Part shown: piece after piece, positions 1-8,578 of the stretch
Position numbering within the stretch: the stretch's first letter is position 1
How the letters are laid out: each line of letters starts with the position of its first letter
From: an uncultured Pedobacter sp.
GTDB taxonomy: Bacteria > Bacteroidota > Bacteroidia > Sphingobacteriales > Sphingobacteriaceae
Assembly (NCBI RefSeq): GCF_913776295.1
Contig: NZ_CAJYOJ010000053.1
Span: 122,591-186,590, forward strand
Direction: 5' to 3'
DNA: 64,000 bases
Notes under the pieces: generated by a model
Told to the model about the DNA's origin: nothing
What the model saw: only the letters and a program-made list of their open reading frames with translations
Databases searched by the model: none
Program-made: the position numbers and the translations under genes

Positions 1-68
1 GTTAGAGCTTAAATCATTTTTTAGTGAAAGATATTCGAAATCATTTATAAAGTAGAAGAATAAAGCCT

Positions 69-1520
69 TTACTGAGCTTTTCTATACAACCCGATTTCGC
101 TTAGTGTAATACAAACAGGCGATTTCGTAATGGTTATTTTTACTTTATTGGTTGTAACAGGTTTATCCAGTTTAACCAGGCGTTTCGCGCCGATACTTGT
201 TCCATCATAAACCTTTTTCCAGGCGCTGTTTTGGAATATTTCAATGGTGTAGGCTTCTATCCGCTGACCTAAGGGAATGTACTCTTGCAGGCTGATAATA
301 TCAAAGTTTTTAGCCGTTTTCAAATCAAGTTCTAAACTTGCCTGGTGTACAGCATCTTGGGTGGCCCAGTAAGTCTTTCTATTGCCATCAAGCAATGTGG
401 TAACATCATACTTTTTGCCTCTGCTATTGCTTGCTTTTAGCGATGCATTTCTGGCCAGGTTATTTTCGAAAGTATGTCTAACCATGTCGCCGAACTTTTT
501 GAGTGCAGCAACATCATCATCATGAAGTTGTCCACGGGGATCGGGTGCTAAACCCAGGTCTAAGCCTGCACCCCTGCCAACACTTTTTAAATACAGATCA
601 AATAATTCTTCCGGGCTCTTTGGCTTTTCGTTAGGGTGAAAGAACCAGCCTTTTCTTAGCGGTACATCGCATTCTGCCGGCATCCAGAATTTACCATTTC
701 TGATTCCTTCAGGGCTTTGCGGATAATTCGCTTGTCCGGGTACGGCTACACTTTTGCCATCCGGAGCCATAGGGGTGAAAGTTGCCCAGGAGGTTGGTGC
801 AGCATGTCCGTCTTCATTGCCTACCCAGCGGATATCTAAACCGATATCACTAAATATATTTGCCATGGGTTGCATTTTGCGTGTAATGGCCCAGGTATTT
901 CTCCAATCGTAATAGGTGGTATTGTCTATGGAACGTTTTTCCCTGGCACCACCATAATAGCCATCGCCGCCGTTAGCACCATCATGCCAGCTCATGAAAA
1001 GTTCTCCAAAATTGCTGTACAGTTCTTTTAACTGTGCCTGATAAACAGCCAGATATTGATCTGTACCATATAGTGGATTATTTCTGTCCCATGGCGAACA
1101 GTAAACCCCAAACTTTAAGCCGTTTTTACGTACGGCCAGTTCTACTTCTTTAACTAGATTTCCTTTCCCTCCTCTGAACGGACTTTTACTAATATTATAT
1201 GATGTAGTTTTAGTTGGCCACAAAGCAAAACCATCATGATGTTTTGCCACCAGAACAATGCCCTTCAAACCACCCGCTTTAGCAGCTTTAATGATCTGTT
1301 CAGCATTAAAATCTGTTGGGTTAAATATTTTTGGATCAGCGTCACCAAAGCCCCACTCTTTATTTTCAAAAGTAGTTGGTGTAAAGTGCATGATGCCATA
1401 AACTTCCACATCATGCCAGGCCAACTGCCTTTTTGATGGTAATGCACCATAGGGTTGAGGAGGTAACTGGGCATAAATAGCTGTAGAAAGAAGTAAAAAA
1501 AGGATCAATAAGGGTTTCAT
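69..1520 (-). CDS. Exported alpha-L-fucosidase, GH29 family
   Basis: Predicted periplasmic or surface glycosidase that removes alpha-L-fucose from glycans. The ATG at 1520 is preferred over an in-frame TTG at 1541 because it starts directly with a signal peptide (MKPLLILFLLLSTAIYAQ). Seen: the GH29 barrel with AKHHDGFALW near residues 92-101 and WHDGANGG near 178-185. The Asp of WHDG is the family's usual nucleophile. The C-terminal ~130 residues look like a beta-sandwich (F5/8 type C, galactose-binding-like) module. Length (about 483 residues) is normal for bacterial GH29. The HHDGFALWPT form suggests the subfamily B type that acts on branched 1,3/1,4-fucosides; this is inference. It stands alone, without a SusCD pair in view. 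Confidence 0.92.
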   Translation of the reverse strand: MKPLLILFLLLSTAIYAQLPPQPYGALPSKRQLAWHDVEVYGIMHFTPTTFENKEWGFGDADPKIFNPTDFNAEQIIKAAKAGGLKGIVLVAKHHDGFALWPTKTTSYNISKSPFRGGKGNLVKEVELAVRKNGLKFGVYCSPWDRNNPLYGTDQYLAVYQAQLKELYSNFGELFMSWHDGANGGDGYYGGAREKRSIDNTTYYDWRNTWAITRKMQPMANIFSDIGLDIRWVGNEDGHAAPTSWATFTPMAPDGKSVAVPGQANYPQSPEGIRNGKFWMPAECDVPLRKGWFFHPNEKPKSPEELFDLYLKSVGRGAGLDLGLAPDPRGQLHDDDVAALKKFGDMVRHTFENNLARNASLKASNSRGKKYDVTTLLDGNRKTYWATQDAVHQASLELDLKTAKNFDIISLQEYIPLGQRIEAYTIEIFQNSAWKKVYDGTSIGAKRLVKLDKPVTTNKVKITITKSPVCITLSEIGLYRKAQ

Positions 1521-1684
1521 ATACTTATAGCTTAGATTCAACTAAAGTACAAATAATTAATATTGCTGATGGTAATTGTAAACCAATATTTAACCTGTTG
1601 AAAATGTGAATAGGAAGTTATTTTTACATCTTGAGTGTTACACTGATCTGTCAAACATTTTATTTTACTATACGTTGACTAAAT

Positions 1685-2374
1685 ATGAGCGCTTTTAACC
1701 AGACTCCTCCTGATGGAGGTACCATATATGCGGAAACCAATCTGAACCAGTTATTTCCGGAGCCTTTGAATACCCTAACAAGTTGCTTTTTCCTGGCTAT
1801 AGCGATATATTGGACAATTAAGCTGTGGGGTAATTTCAAACAGCATACCTTTTTAAGTATTGCATTGGTGCTGCTTTATATTGGTGGTATTGGAGGCACT
1901 ACCTACCACGGATTGAGGCGCTGGCCAATCTTTATTATGATGGATTGGATGCCAATTATGCTTTTGTGCCTTTCGGCCGGTGTCTACTTTCTTTCCAAGC
2001 TGACCAAATGGTATTTTGCTGTTTTAATTGTAGTGGCATACGCCTTTTTTCAGTTTTACATACGAAGACTTTTTAGTAATGGCGATTTTCAGATTTTTAT
2101 CAATATCAATTATGCTTTTATGGCGGCGCTGGTTTTGTTTCCGGTATTCGGATACTTGATCAAAACAGGATGGAAAAACGGGAAATGGGTTGGCTTTGCC
2201 TTAATTGCTTTCATCTTTGCCTTAACTTTCCGTATTGCAGATCAATGGGATATATTGAGTACCGGCACACACTTTTTATGGCATACCTTCGGGGCAGTAG
2301 CTTCTTTTTGTATGTTGAATTATATTTATTTGGTTAATTTTAAGAAGGTTAACCCAAATTCTTATGTTGATTAA
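1685..2374 (+). CDS. Multi-pass membrane protein, CREST/alkaline ceramidase-like hydrolase
   Basis: About seven hydrophobic segments in 229 residues. Conserved polar residues sit where the CREST (alkaline ceramidase, PAQR, Per1) membrane hydrolase superfamily places its metal ligands: TTYHG (H75), MMDWMP (D87) and a late GTHFLWHTFGA motif (H196, H200). In that superfamily a zinc ion held by three His and an Asp cleaves amides or related bonds in lipids. Sphingobacteria make sphingolipids, so a lipid amidase role is reasonable, but the substrate is not shown. The last codons overlap an ATG at 2364 that appears to belong to the next gene, suggesting translational coupling. Confidence 0.7.
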   Translation: MSAFNQTPPDGGTIYAETNLNQLFPEPLNTLTSCFFLAIAIYWTIKLWGNFKQHTFLSIALVLLYIGGIGGTTYHGLRRWPIFIMMDWMPIMLLCLSAGVYFLSKLTKWYFAVLIVVAYAFFQFYIRRLFSNGDFQIFININYAFMAALVLFPVFGYLIKTGWKNGKWVGFALIAFIFALTFRIADQWDILSTGTHFLWHTFGAVASFCMLNYIYLVNFKKVNPNSYVD

Positions 2375-2391
2375 AAAAAGTAATATTAAGT

Positions 2392-2772
2392 TTGTTTTTT
2401 ACCTGTACTACAGGATACTTTGCCTCCGCCCAATCTTATCGGAATGATCATAAAGAGGTTAAAGAATTTATAATAGATACACTGAATCTGGATAAGGTCA
2501 TGTTTGAAATGGAAAGCGAGTTAAGGCTTACAACAACTCAAAAACCTGAAATCAAAGCTCAACTTAAAAAGTACCTGATCAAACGGATGCAATATCACGA
2601 ATTCGAATATCGGGAATCTGAAGAATGGAGGGGAAGATCCAATAATGAGCTATTTAATTTTTCTCAGAATTTAGAAAAGATCCTTGATGAAGAACAGATT
2701 GATTGTTTTTGGGCGATGAAACCTTTGTATAAAAACAATAATATATGGTGGAATATATTCGTAGTTTATTAA
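2392..2772 (+). CDS. Small secreted protein of unknown function, start unclear
   Basis: 126 residues from a TTG. No family recognised; charged and helical, rich in Glu and Lys. The N-terminus is the odd part. Reading upstream in frame to the TGA at 2368-2370 adds LKKVILSL, giving a convincing signal peptide ending FASAQS but with no ATG. An ATG at 2364, overlapping the previous gene's stop, is one frame away. Removing one A from the seven-A run at 2373-2379 would join them as MLIKKVILSL. The real start may therefore be 2364 with slippage, an indel or a sequence error. Probably co-transcribed with the CREST-like gene. Confidence 0.55.
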   Translation: MFFTCTTGYFASAQSYRNDHKEVKEFIIDTLNLDKVMFEMESELRLTTTQKPEIKAQLKKYLIKRMQYHEFEYRESEEWRGRSNNELFNFSQNLEKILDEEQIDCFWAMKPLYKNNNIWWNIFVVY

Positions 2773-2804
2773 TCATCAACCGTGAAAATATTTTTTGAAA
2801 TAAC

Positions 2805-2840
2805 ATCGGGCTTTTTGAACGATAATCCAGCAAGCCCGAT
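2805..2840. terminator. Inverted repeat between convergent genes, possible terminator
   Basis: Nine-base perfect arms ATCGGGCTT and AAGCCCGAT with an 18-base loop, lying between the rightward small secreted gene and the leftward ThuA-like gene. There is no strong T-tract, so the terminator call is tentative. Confidence 0.4.
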
Positions 2841-2846
2841 TACTAT

Positions 2847-3614
2847 TTAGAACTTGGAATGGGCTTTACTATAATCCAGTTTCTTCTGTCCGCCTAGGGC
2901 ATATTCAATGCCTCCCCATAAATGTTTCTGAAATTTATCGTCAGCCCAGCCTTCTTTGGTATGGCCCATGCAGGTATAGAAAGCTCTTCCGCCATCAAAA
3001 TCGTGGTACCATGCAAAAGGATGAAAATCGCCATTTTTACCGCCAGTGTACGATTTCTCGTCTAAATTGATCAGCACTTTAATGTCCGGGTTGATATTCT
3101 TGAAGTTATAAAGTTCATCTTTTCTCATCCATACTGAGTCTGTAAGGAATTTTGTAGCGGGATGTTTTTTGTCTTTAACCACAAATCTGGCTTCCTGAAC
3201 AGCGGGGTGACTTATAAAATAAGCACCAGCCAATTTGCCATACCAGGGCCAATCGTATTCGGTATCTGTTGCTGCATGAATGCCTACATAACCTCCGCCT
3301 GCCTGGATGTACCTTTCGAAAGCTACCTGTTGTTTATCATCTAATACATCACCTGTGGTATTCAGGAAAATAACAGTGGCATATTTTTTTAGGTTATCCT
3401 CAGTAAAGGCGTCAGCATTTTCTGTCGTATCCACTTCAAAATGATGTTCGATACCTAGTTTCCGGATCACCTCTTTTCCTGTTTCGATGGAGTTGTGCCT
3501 AAAGCCCTTTGTTTTGGTGAAAACTAGAACTTTGGCCGATTTCTTTGCTGCGGTATAGCTTTGAAATAAAATTACTGTTGCAATTAATAAACATAAGGAC
3601 AGGTATTTTTTCAT
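2847..3614 (-). CDS. Exported ThuA-like domain protein
   Basis: About 255 residues. ATG at 3614 chosen because MKKYLSLCLLIATVILFQS is a signal peptide; the longer open frame upstream adds an implausible N-terminus. The body matches the ThuA-like (glutamine amidotransferase-like) fold common in Bacteroidota: KVLVFTKTKGFRHNSI at the start, GGGYVGIHAATDTEYDW in the middle, and PFAWYHDFDGGRAFYTCMGHT near the end. ThuA-like proteins are often fused to or encoded beside sugar dehydrogenases; here the domain is alone. It likely binds or modifies a sugar-derived compound in the periplasm; exact activity unknown. Ends 45 bases upstream of the phosphatase stop codon on the same strand. Confidence 0.85.
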   Translation of the reverse strand: MKKYLSLCLLIATVILFQSYTAAKKSAKVLVFTKTKGFRHNSIETGKEVIRKLGIEHHFEVDTTENADAFTEDNLKKYATVIFLNTTGDVLDDKQQVAFERYIQAGGGYVGIHAATDTEYDWPWYGKLAGAYFISHPAVQEARFVVKDKKHPATKFLTDSVWMRKDELYNFKNINPDIKVLINLDEKSYTGGKNGDFHPFAWYHDFDGGRAFYTCMGHTKEGWADDKFQKHLWGGIEYALGGQKKLDYSKAHSKF

Positions 3615-3658
3615 TTTTTTTCTGACTTGGTTAGTATGAAAGATTATAAGCTTTAAAT

Positions 3659-4093
3659 TTAAGAAAGTTGTTCGATAATTTCCATACATCTTTCTTCAAC
3701 CTGTTTACAAACAGGGCTAAACAGGCTATTATCCCAATATGGGTCTGTAACTTCATCGTTATCCAGGAAAAGTTTAACCTTTTTTCGCTCCTCATCTGTT
3801 TTTCCAAGGCTTTTAACATCAGCCAGATTTTTCTTGTCCATTACCAAAATCAGGTCATAGTAGTCAAACATGGAAGGGTTAAACTGCTGCGCCCGCTGTT
3901 TGCTAATGTCGTAACCCAAGGCCTTCGCTGCAGAAATACTTCTGTGGTCTGGTGCCTGGCCAATATGCCAATTGCCCGTTCCTGCCGAAGCAATTTCCCA
4001 GTTTAAGTTTTGTTCATCTGCCAGATGGCGCATGATGCCTTCGGCGAGCGGCGAACGGCAGATGTTACCGAGGCAGACCATTAAAATTTTCAA
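3659..4093 (-). CDS. Low-molecular-weight protein tyrosine phosphatase
   Basis: 144 residues, normal for the family. The P-loop CLGNICRSP (C7, R13) holds the catalytic Cys and Arg, and VTDPYWD near residue 117 supplies the general-acid Asp. The start is a TTG at 4093, preferred to the ATG at 4081 because homologues begin MKILMVCLGN and the shorter form would cut the first beta-strand. In bacteria such enzymes dephosphorylate tyrosine kinases of capsule or exopolysaccharide export, or act on arsenate; no kinase or ars gene is adjacent, so the substrate is open. Leftward, about 30 bases after the nuclease gene. Confidence 0.9.
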   Translation of the reverse strand: MKILMVCLGNICRSPLAEGIMRHLADEQNLNWEIASAGTGNWHIGQAPDHRSISAAKALGYDISKQRAQQFNPSMFDYYDLILVMDKKNLADVKSLGKTDEERKKVKLFLDNDEVTDPYWDNSLFSPVCKQVEERCMEIIEQLS

Positions 4094-4122
4094 TATTATT
4101 GTGCTTTAAAGTAAAGTATTCT

Positions 4123-4929
4123 TTATGCGTAAATATCATTCAGCATTTTGGCCAAACGCACGCCACCTTTTAACAATTGGTTGTTAAGCGTATCAACCCA
4201 GTCAAAATTGTAGCGGTAACTCAATTTAGCATCTGGTTTGGTCGTATCATAAATTTTATTGCAAATCGTATAAGATTCATAGATACAATCTTTCAGGCTG
4301 GTGTTCTGCCAGTTATAAAGTTGCACAGCAGAAGCATGATTGATGGCTTTTGCATATTCGGTATAGCTTAGCTGTTGGTACTCGATCAGCTGTTCGTCCC
4401 AAACCCTGTGGATATTTGATTTCTCATTGAACCATAATACCGAAACCCGGTTACCGCCCAAATCTTCTTTACGGGCAACGTGCATGGGCTGACATAAATC
4501 TCCGGCAAGGTGAACCAACATGCGCAAAGCTAATTTCTTTTCCGAAGCTGTACTACTTGTTTTCTTTAAAATGGCAATCAGGTCAGGGATTTTGTTGTAC
4601 AGATTTGGCGATTTTTCAGTGTCCAAAAAGTTGTAAACACCATTTTTATCCAATCCAGCCGGAAGATTAACAAAATGCCAGTTGTACATATAGTTATAGG
4701 TAGAATCAGATTTAATAAAATCGCCCCAGTTGGCCGACATCGCCAGGGTTTCGTAGCCTAAAATACTTTGAATGGCCTTGCGTGTTTTTGCTTTTAAATA
4801 ACTATCGGCAATTTCGCCAACTACACGATGGCCGATGGTACCCCATGCATTTGCCTGGATAGGCAAATACGCTAAAAGACCCAGCGTTAAAGCAATAGTT
4901 AATTGTTTTTTGATTGATGTTAAAATCAT
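4123..4929 (-). CDS. Exported S1/P1-type zinc nuclease
   Basis: 268 residues with a signal peptide ending at QANA, immediately followed by WGTIGHRVVGEIA. In the S1/P1 nuclease family the N-terminal Trp of the mature protein is itself a zinc ligand, so the WGxxGH start after cleavage is diagnostic. Further ligand motifs: HLAGDLCQPMHVA and NIHRVWDEQLIE. The enzyme would degrade single-stranded nucleic acid outside the cytoplasm, probably for phosphate or nucleoside scavenging. It lies in a leftward run with the phosphatase and an upstream lipoprotein whose stop is only 2 bases from this start. Confidence 0.92.
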   Translation of the reverse strand: MILTSIKKQLTIALTLGLLAYLPIQANAWGTIGHRVVGEIADSYLKAKTRKAIQSILGYETLAMSANWGDFIKSDSTYNYMYNWHFVNLPAGLDKNGVYNFLDTEKSPNLYNKIPDLIAILKKTSSTASEKKLALRMLVHLAGDLCQPMHVARKEDLGGNRVSVLWFNEKSNIHRVWDEQLIEYQQLSYTEYAKAINHASAVQLYNWQNTSLKDCIYESYTICNKIYDTTKPDAKLSYRYNFDWVDTLNNQLLKGGVRLAKMLNDIYA

Positions 4930-4931
4930 TT

Positions 4932-5447
4932 TTATAATTCTTTTGGTACGCAGATAATTTTTTCTTTAAGTGTTAGTTTAATCTCTCGCTGATCGCTCAA
5001 ACTTTCTAAAATCAAGGTATCTGCCGATTTTTTATGGATCAGGAAATTTTTGTCGTACCGACCAATGCGGTAACATCCAGATATTTTTTGTTTATAATTG
5101 GCATGTGTAAAGGTTGCACCTATAAATAACGTATCACCTTTAACAGCATACACGCCTTTGGCATATTCTTTCCAAATACCATTGTTGTAACAAGAGGCCT
5201 CATAAAAATTTACTTTGCTATGGGTAACCATATCGATATAAACCGAATCACAGGTAAATTTGAAATGATGCTGTGTGTAATTGCTCAACTTACTGCTATA
5301 AGCAACGGAATCTTCATTCCAAACGCCTTGCATAAAATCTTCGCCCTTACCCTGTATATTGGGCCGCAGGCTACAGGCCAGGTGCAAGAGCGGCAATGTG
5401 AAAAGGATGATGTAGCAATTCCTGAAAGCCAGATGCAGTTTCTTCAT
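4932..5447 (-). CDS. Lipoprotein of unknown function
   Basis: 171 residues with a lipoprotein signal (LLHLAC, Cys25). No family recognised. The rest is predicted mostly beta: alternating strands with phrases such as GVYAVKGDTLFIGATF, compatible with a lipocalin-like or META-like barrel, but that is a guess. The stop lies 2 bases from the start of the S1/P1 nuclease and 8 bases after the membrane protein gene, so the three are likely one transcript running down from fumC. Confidence 0.75.
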   Translation of the reverse strand: MKKLHLAFRNCYIILFTLPLLHLACSLRPNIQGKGEDFMQGVWNEDSVAYSSKLSNYTQHHFKFTCDSVYIDMVTHSKVNFYEASCYNNGIWKEYAKGVYAVKGDTLFIGATFTHANYKQKISGCYRIGRYDKNFLIHKKSADTLILESLSDQREIKLTLKEKIICVPKEL

Positions 5448-5455
5448 TTGTATTA

Positions 5456-5806
5456 TTAATCGTTGCTCTTAGGGAACTGGTTGTAGATGACCTTATTCTT
5501 TTTAACGGTATTGATCACCAGAATCAAAAGACCTGCTGCAAAACATAAACCAGCTGTAAAACTAATAACGCCCACAATGGTATTGTATCTGATCACTTCT
5601 GTAGGGGTTAGATTTTGCGCAGCCATGAGCAATGGCATCAAAAAACTATAAAGAATGTTAACAATCAACGCAATGCCTGAGCCAATAGTCATTAAGATGG
5701 CTTCAACGGAAGATTTTTTTATTAGAAAAAAGCAACAGGCTCCAAATACAATGCATGGCGGAATGATGGGCGTTAAGCTTAAAAGGTTAGCAAGTATTGA
5801 ATTCAT
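5456..5806 (-). CDS. Small integral membrane protein, unknown function
   Basis: 116 residues with about three to four hydrophobic segments (near 8-28, 33-58, 75-105) and a short basic C-terminus. No family motif recognised. Closely spaced with the downstream lipoprotein gene (8-base gap), suggesting they are co-expressed. About 150 bases, containing a repeat element, separate it from fumC. Confidence 0.7.
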   Translation of the reverse strand: MNSILANLLSLTPIIPPCIVFGACCFFLIKKSSVEAILMTIGSGIALIVNILYSFLMPLLMAAQNLTPTEVIRYNTIVGVISFTAGLCFAAGLLILVINTVKKNKVIYNQFPKSND

Positions 5807-5856
5807 ATTAACTTATTTTTAATTAACCGTGTTGATTTGGGAAATAATTTTAAAAG

Positions 5857-5945
5857 TGACGTGATTCCCGCGCAAGCGGGAATCTTAAAACGTATCGCAT
5901 TAAGATTCCCATCCAATGGCTATCGGATCGGGTTGGGAATGACGA
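5857..5945. repeat. Intergenic inverted-repeat element
   Basis: Contains a perfect 9-bp hairpin GATTCCCGC-GCAA-GCGGGAATC at 5863-5884 and ends with GGGAATGACG, pairing imperfectly with the left end. One member of a dispersed family in this window (others near 9.5, 20.4, 22.5, 31.8, 42.7, 49.0 and 51.2 kb). It sits between fumC and the membrane protein gene. Confidence 0.65.
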
Positions 5946-5955
5946 CCCATCTAAT

Positions 5956-7353
5956 TTATTTCAAGCTGCCCACCATGTCTTCAGGTCGTACCCACTCATC
6001 AAACTGCTCATTGGTTAATAATCCCAACTCTACAGCAGCTGCTTTTAAGGTTTTGTTTTCTTTATGGGCTTTCTTCGCAATTTTAGCTGCATTTTCGTAA
6101 CCCACATGTGGATTCAAAGCTGTAACCAACATTAAAGAATTTTGAAGGTGTTTTTCAATTTCAGGTAAGTTAGCGGTGATTCCTTCCGCACATTTATCGG
6201 TAAAAGAAACACAGGCATCGCCAATTAAACGTGCCGATTGTAATACATTAGCTGCAATTAAAGGTTTAAATACATTCAGTTCAAAATGACCATTTAAACC
6301 ACCTACTGAAACTGCAACATCGTTACCGATTACCTGGGCGCAAACCATGGTCAAAGCCTCTGGTTGCGTAGGATTCACTTTTCCCGGCATAATAGATGAT
6401 CCCGGTTCGTTATCTGGAATCACGATTTCACCAATACCGCAACGTGGACCAGAACTTAACATTCTCACGTCGTTGGCTATTTTCATTAAGGCAACTGCCG
6501 TGCGTTTTAACGCGCCAGAAAGTTCTACCATCGCATCGTGTGCAGCCAGGGCCTCAAATTTGTTAGGAGCCGTAACAAAAGGTAAACCGGTTAAATCTGC
6601 AATTTTTTTAGCCACTAAAATATCATATCCTTTTGGCGTATTTAAGCCTGTACCAACAGCAGTTCCGCCCAAAGCCAGTTCAGCAACCATAACCAGCGCA
6701 TTTTTAATAGCCCGGATGCTGTTGTCGATCTGTTGTACATAACCAGAAAATTCCTGGCCTAAAGTTAATGGCGTTGCATCCATAAAGTGCGTACGGCCGG
6801 TTTTAACAATCGTACTAAACTCTTCTACCTTTTGGGCTAGTGTATTTCTTAGTTTTTCTAAACCCGGAATGGTATTTTCTACCGTAAGTTTATAGGCCGC
6901 AATGTGCATTGCGGTTGGGTAAGTATCATTTGATGATTGCGATTTATTTACGTCGTCATTCGGGTGAAGCACTTTTTTATCATCAGCCAGCGAACCACCA
7001 TTAATCACATGGGCACGGTTTGCAATTACCTCGTTGCCATTCATGTTACTTTGTGTACCCGAACCTGTTTGCCAGATCACCAAAGGAAACTGATCATCCA
7101 ATTGCCCTGCAATAATTTCGTCACAGGCTTTAGCAATTAAATCTGCTTTTTCAGCAGATAATACGCCAAGCTCAGTATTGGCTAATGCTGCTGCTTTTTT
7201 CAGGTATCCGAAAGCGTGGATAATTTCTTTTGGCATCGAACCTTCCGGACCGATTTTAAAGTTATTGCGTGAGCGTTCTGTTTGTGCACCCCAGTATTTG
7301 TCGGCAGGTACCTGTACCTCGCCCATGGTATCGTGTTCTATTCTGAAACTCAT
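5956..7353 (-). CDS. fumC: Class II fumarate hydratase
   Basis: TCA-cycle enzyme interconverting fumarate and L-malate in the cytoplasm; heat-stable, iron-independent class. 465 residues, exactly the usual length. Motifs: SGTQSNMN near 98-104, [10 protein letters not shown] near 187-195 and the fumarase/aspartase signature [13 protein letters not shown] near 318-330, which carries the catalytic Ser loop. The start ATG follows a TAAATTTG box by about 22 bases. First gene of a leftward run whose next members are uncharacterised envelope proteins; a functional link with them is not evident. Confidence 0.97.
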   Translation of the reverse strand: MSFRIEHDTMGEVQVPADKYWGAQTERSRNNFKIGPEGSMPKEIIHAFGYLKKAAALANTELGVLSAEKADLIAKACDEIIAGQLDDQFPLVIWQTGSGTQSNMNGNEVIANRAHVINGGSLADDKKVLHPNDDVNKSQSSNDTYPTAMHIAAYKLTVENTIPGLEKLRNTLAQKVEEFSTIVKTGRTHFMDATPLTLGQEFSGYVQQIDNSIRAIKNALVMVAELALGGTAVGTGLNTPKGYDILVAKKIADLTGLPFVTAPNKFEALAAHDAMVELSGALKRTAVALMKIANDVRMLSSGPRCGIGEIVIPDNEPGSSIMPGKVNPTQPEALTMVCAQVIGNDVAVSVGGLNGHFELNVFKPLIAANVLQSARLIGDACVSFTDKCAEGITANLPEIEKHLQNSLMLVTALNPHVGYENAAKIAKKAHKENKTLKAAAVELGLLTNEQFDEWVRPEDMVGSLK

Positions 7354-7375
7354 TATATTTTCAATTTTGTTGTCG

Positions 7376-7383
7376 CAAATTTA
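7376..7383 (-). promoter_or_regulatory. Predicted -7 box of fumC (TAnnTTTG)
   Basis: Reads TAAATTTG on the minus strand, a full match to the Bacteroidota -7 consensus, 22 bases before the fumC start. No clear -33 TTG was found at the expected spacing. Confidence 0.5.
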
Positions 7384-7549
7384 GGTTTTTTGATTTTAAA
7401 GCGTTTGATTTATGTAAGATATTTAATGGATTAGGAAATATATAGCAGAAATATCTGCATTCCTTTTTGTTCTCCATCAGTAATGTAAAAACATTATCGG
7501 CACCAGCTGCTTCTACCAATGAAATCATATTCATACCTTTACCGCAGAT

Positions 7550-8470
7550 ATGCAGGGATTAGTTATTAAATCTACAGGGAGCTGGTATAGTGTTCTGGCC
7601 GATAATGGCGAACGTTATGATTGCAGGATTATAGGCAAATTCAGGATTAAAGGACTTAAAACCACCAACCCGATTGCGGTTGGCGACCGCGTAAAATTTG
7701 ACCTGGAAAAAGATAGTAACCAGGGTTTGATCAACGAAATGTTGCCGCGTAAAAACTACATCATCCGCAAATCGATCAACCTGAGTAAGCAGGCGCAAAT
7801 ATTGGCTGCCAATTTAGACATGGCTATGCTCGTAGTTACACTTGCTTCACCTCGTACCTCTTTAGGCTTTATAGATCGTTTTCTGGTTACGGCCGAAGCT
7901 TATGATGTACCAGCGGTATTGGTATTTAATAAACTTGATTTATTTAGTAAAGAGGGATTAGAAATTCTGCAGGAATTTAAAGATATATATGAAAATATTG
8001 GCTATGCCTGTTACGAAGTTTCCGCTTTGAAAGGTATTAACATTCCGGTCATCCAGGAATTGATTACTGATAAAATTACGTTGATATCCGGGCATTCCGG
8101 TGTAGGAAAATCAAGCTTGATCAATGCATTAATGCCGGATCGCGATCTGAGGACGGGCGAGGTTTCTGAATGGAGCGATAAGGGGCAGCATACCACTACT
8201 TTTGCCGAGATGTTCGAACTGCCACAAGGCGGTTTTATTGTAGATTCTCCCGGCATCCGGGAATTGGGCGTAATTGATATTGAGAAGGAAGAATTGGGGC
8301 ATTTTTTTAGGGAAATTTTCGAAACTTCGCATAACTGCCGTTTTAACAATTGCAGGCATATTAACGAGCCAGGCTGTGCTGTTATTGAAGCTGTAAATGA
8401 AGGCGAAATTGCGGTTTCGAGATATGAAAGTTACCTAAGCATTTACCATGGGAACGATACGCGACATTAG
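7550..8470 (+). CDS. rsgA: Ribosome small-subunit biogenesis GTPase RsgA
   Basis: Late 30S maturation factor. 306 residues with an N-terminal OB-fold and a circularly permuted GTPase domain: G4 NKLD (127-130) precedes G1 GHSGVGKS (181-188) and G3 DSPG (232-235). That order is the hallmark of the YjeQ/RsgA family. A C-terminal zinc site is visible as C263, C268, H270 and C276. The enzyme binds the 30S subunit, checks the decoding centre and leaves after GTP hydrolysis. Monocistronic in appearance: about 110 bases precede the next gene on the same strand. Confidence 0.97.
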   Translation: MQGLVIKSTGSWYSVLADNGERYDCRIIGKFRIKGLKTTNPIAVGDRVKFDLEKDSNQGLINEMLPRKNYIIRKSINLSKQAQILAANLDMAMLVVTLASPRTSLGFIDRFLVTAEAYDVPAVLVFNKLDLFSKEGLEILQEFKDIYENIGYACYEVSALKGINIPVIQELITDKITLISGHSGVGKSSLINALMPDRDLRTGEVSEWSDKGQHTTTFAEMFELPQGGFIVDSPGIRELGVIDIEKEELGHFFREIFETSHNCRFNNCRHINEPGCAVIEAVNEGEIAVSRYESYLSIYHGNDTRH

Positions 8471-8578
8471 TTTAGTCAGAAGTCGGATGTCCGCAGTCTT
8501 GGACATATGACATGCGCCAAGAAACCTCTTAAACATAACAACTAGATATATTATAAACCTTTGCTAAAAAACATAGAG

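Noticed and set aside
3668..4006. Long antisense frames inside the phosphatase, fumC, kdpB and GH51 genes
   Set aside because: Each opposes a gene with clear family motifs and has no independent features.
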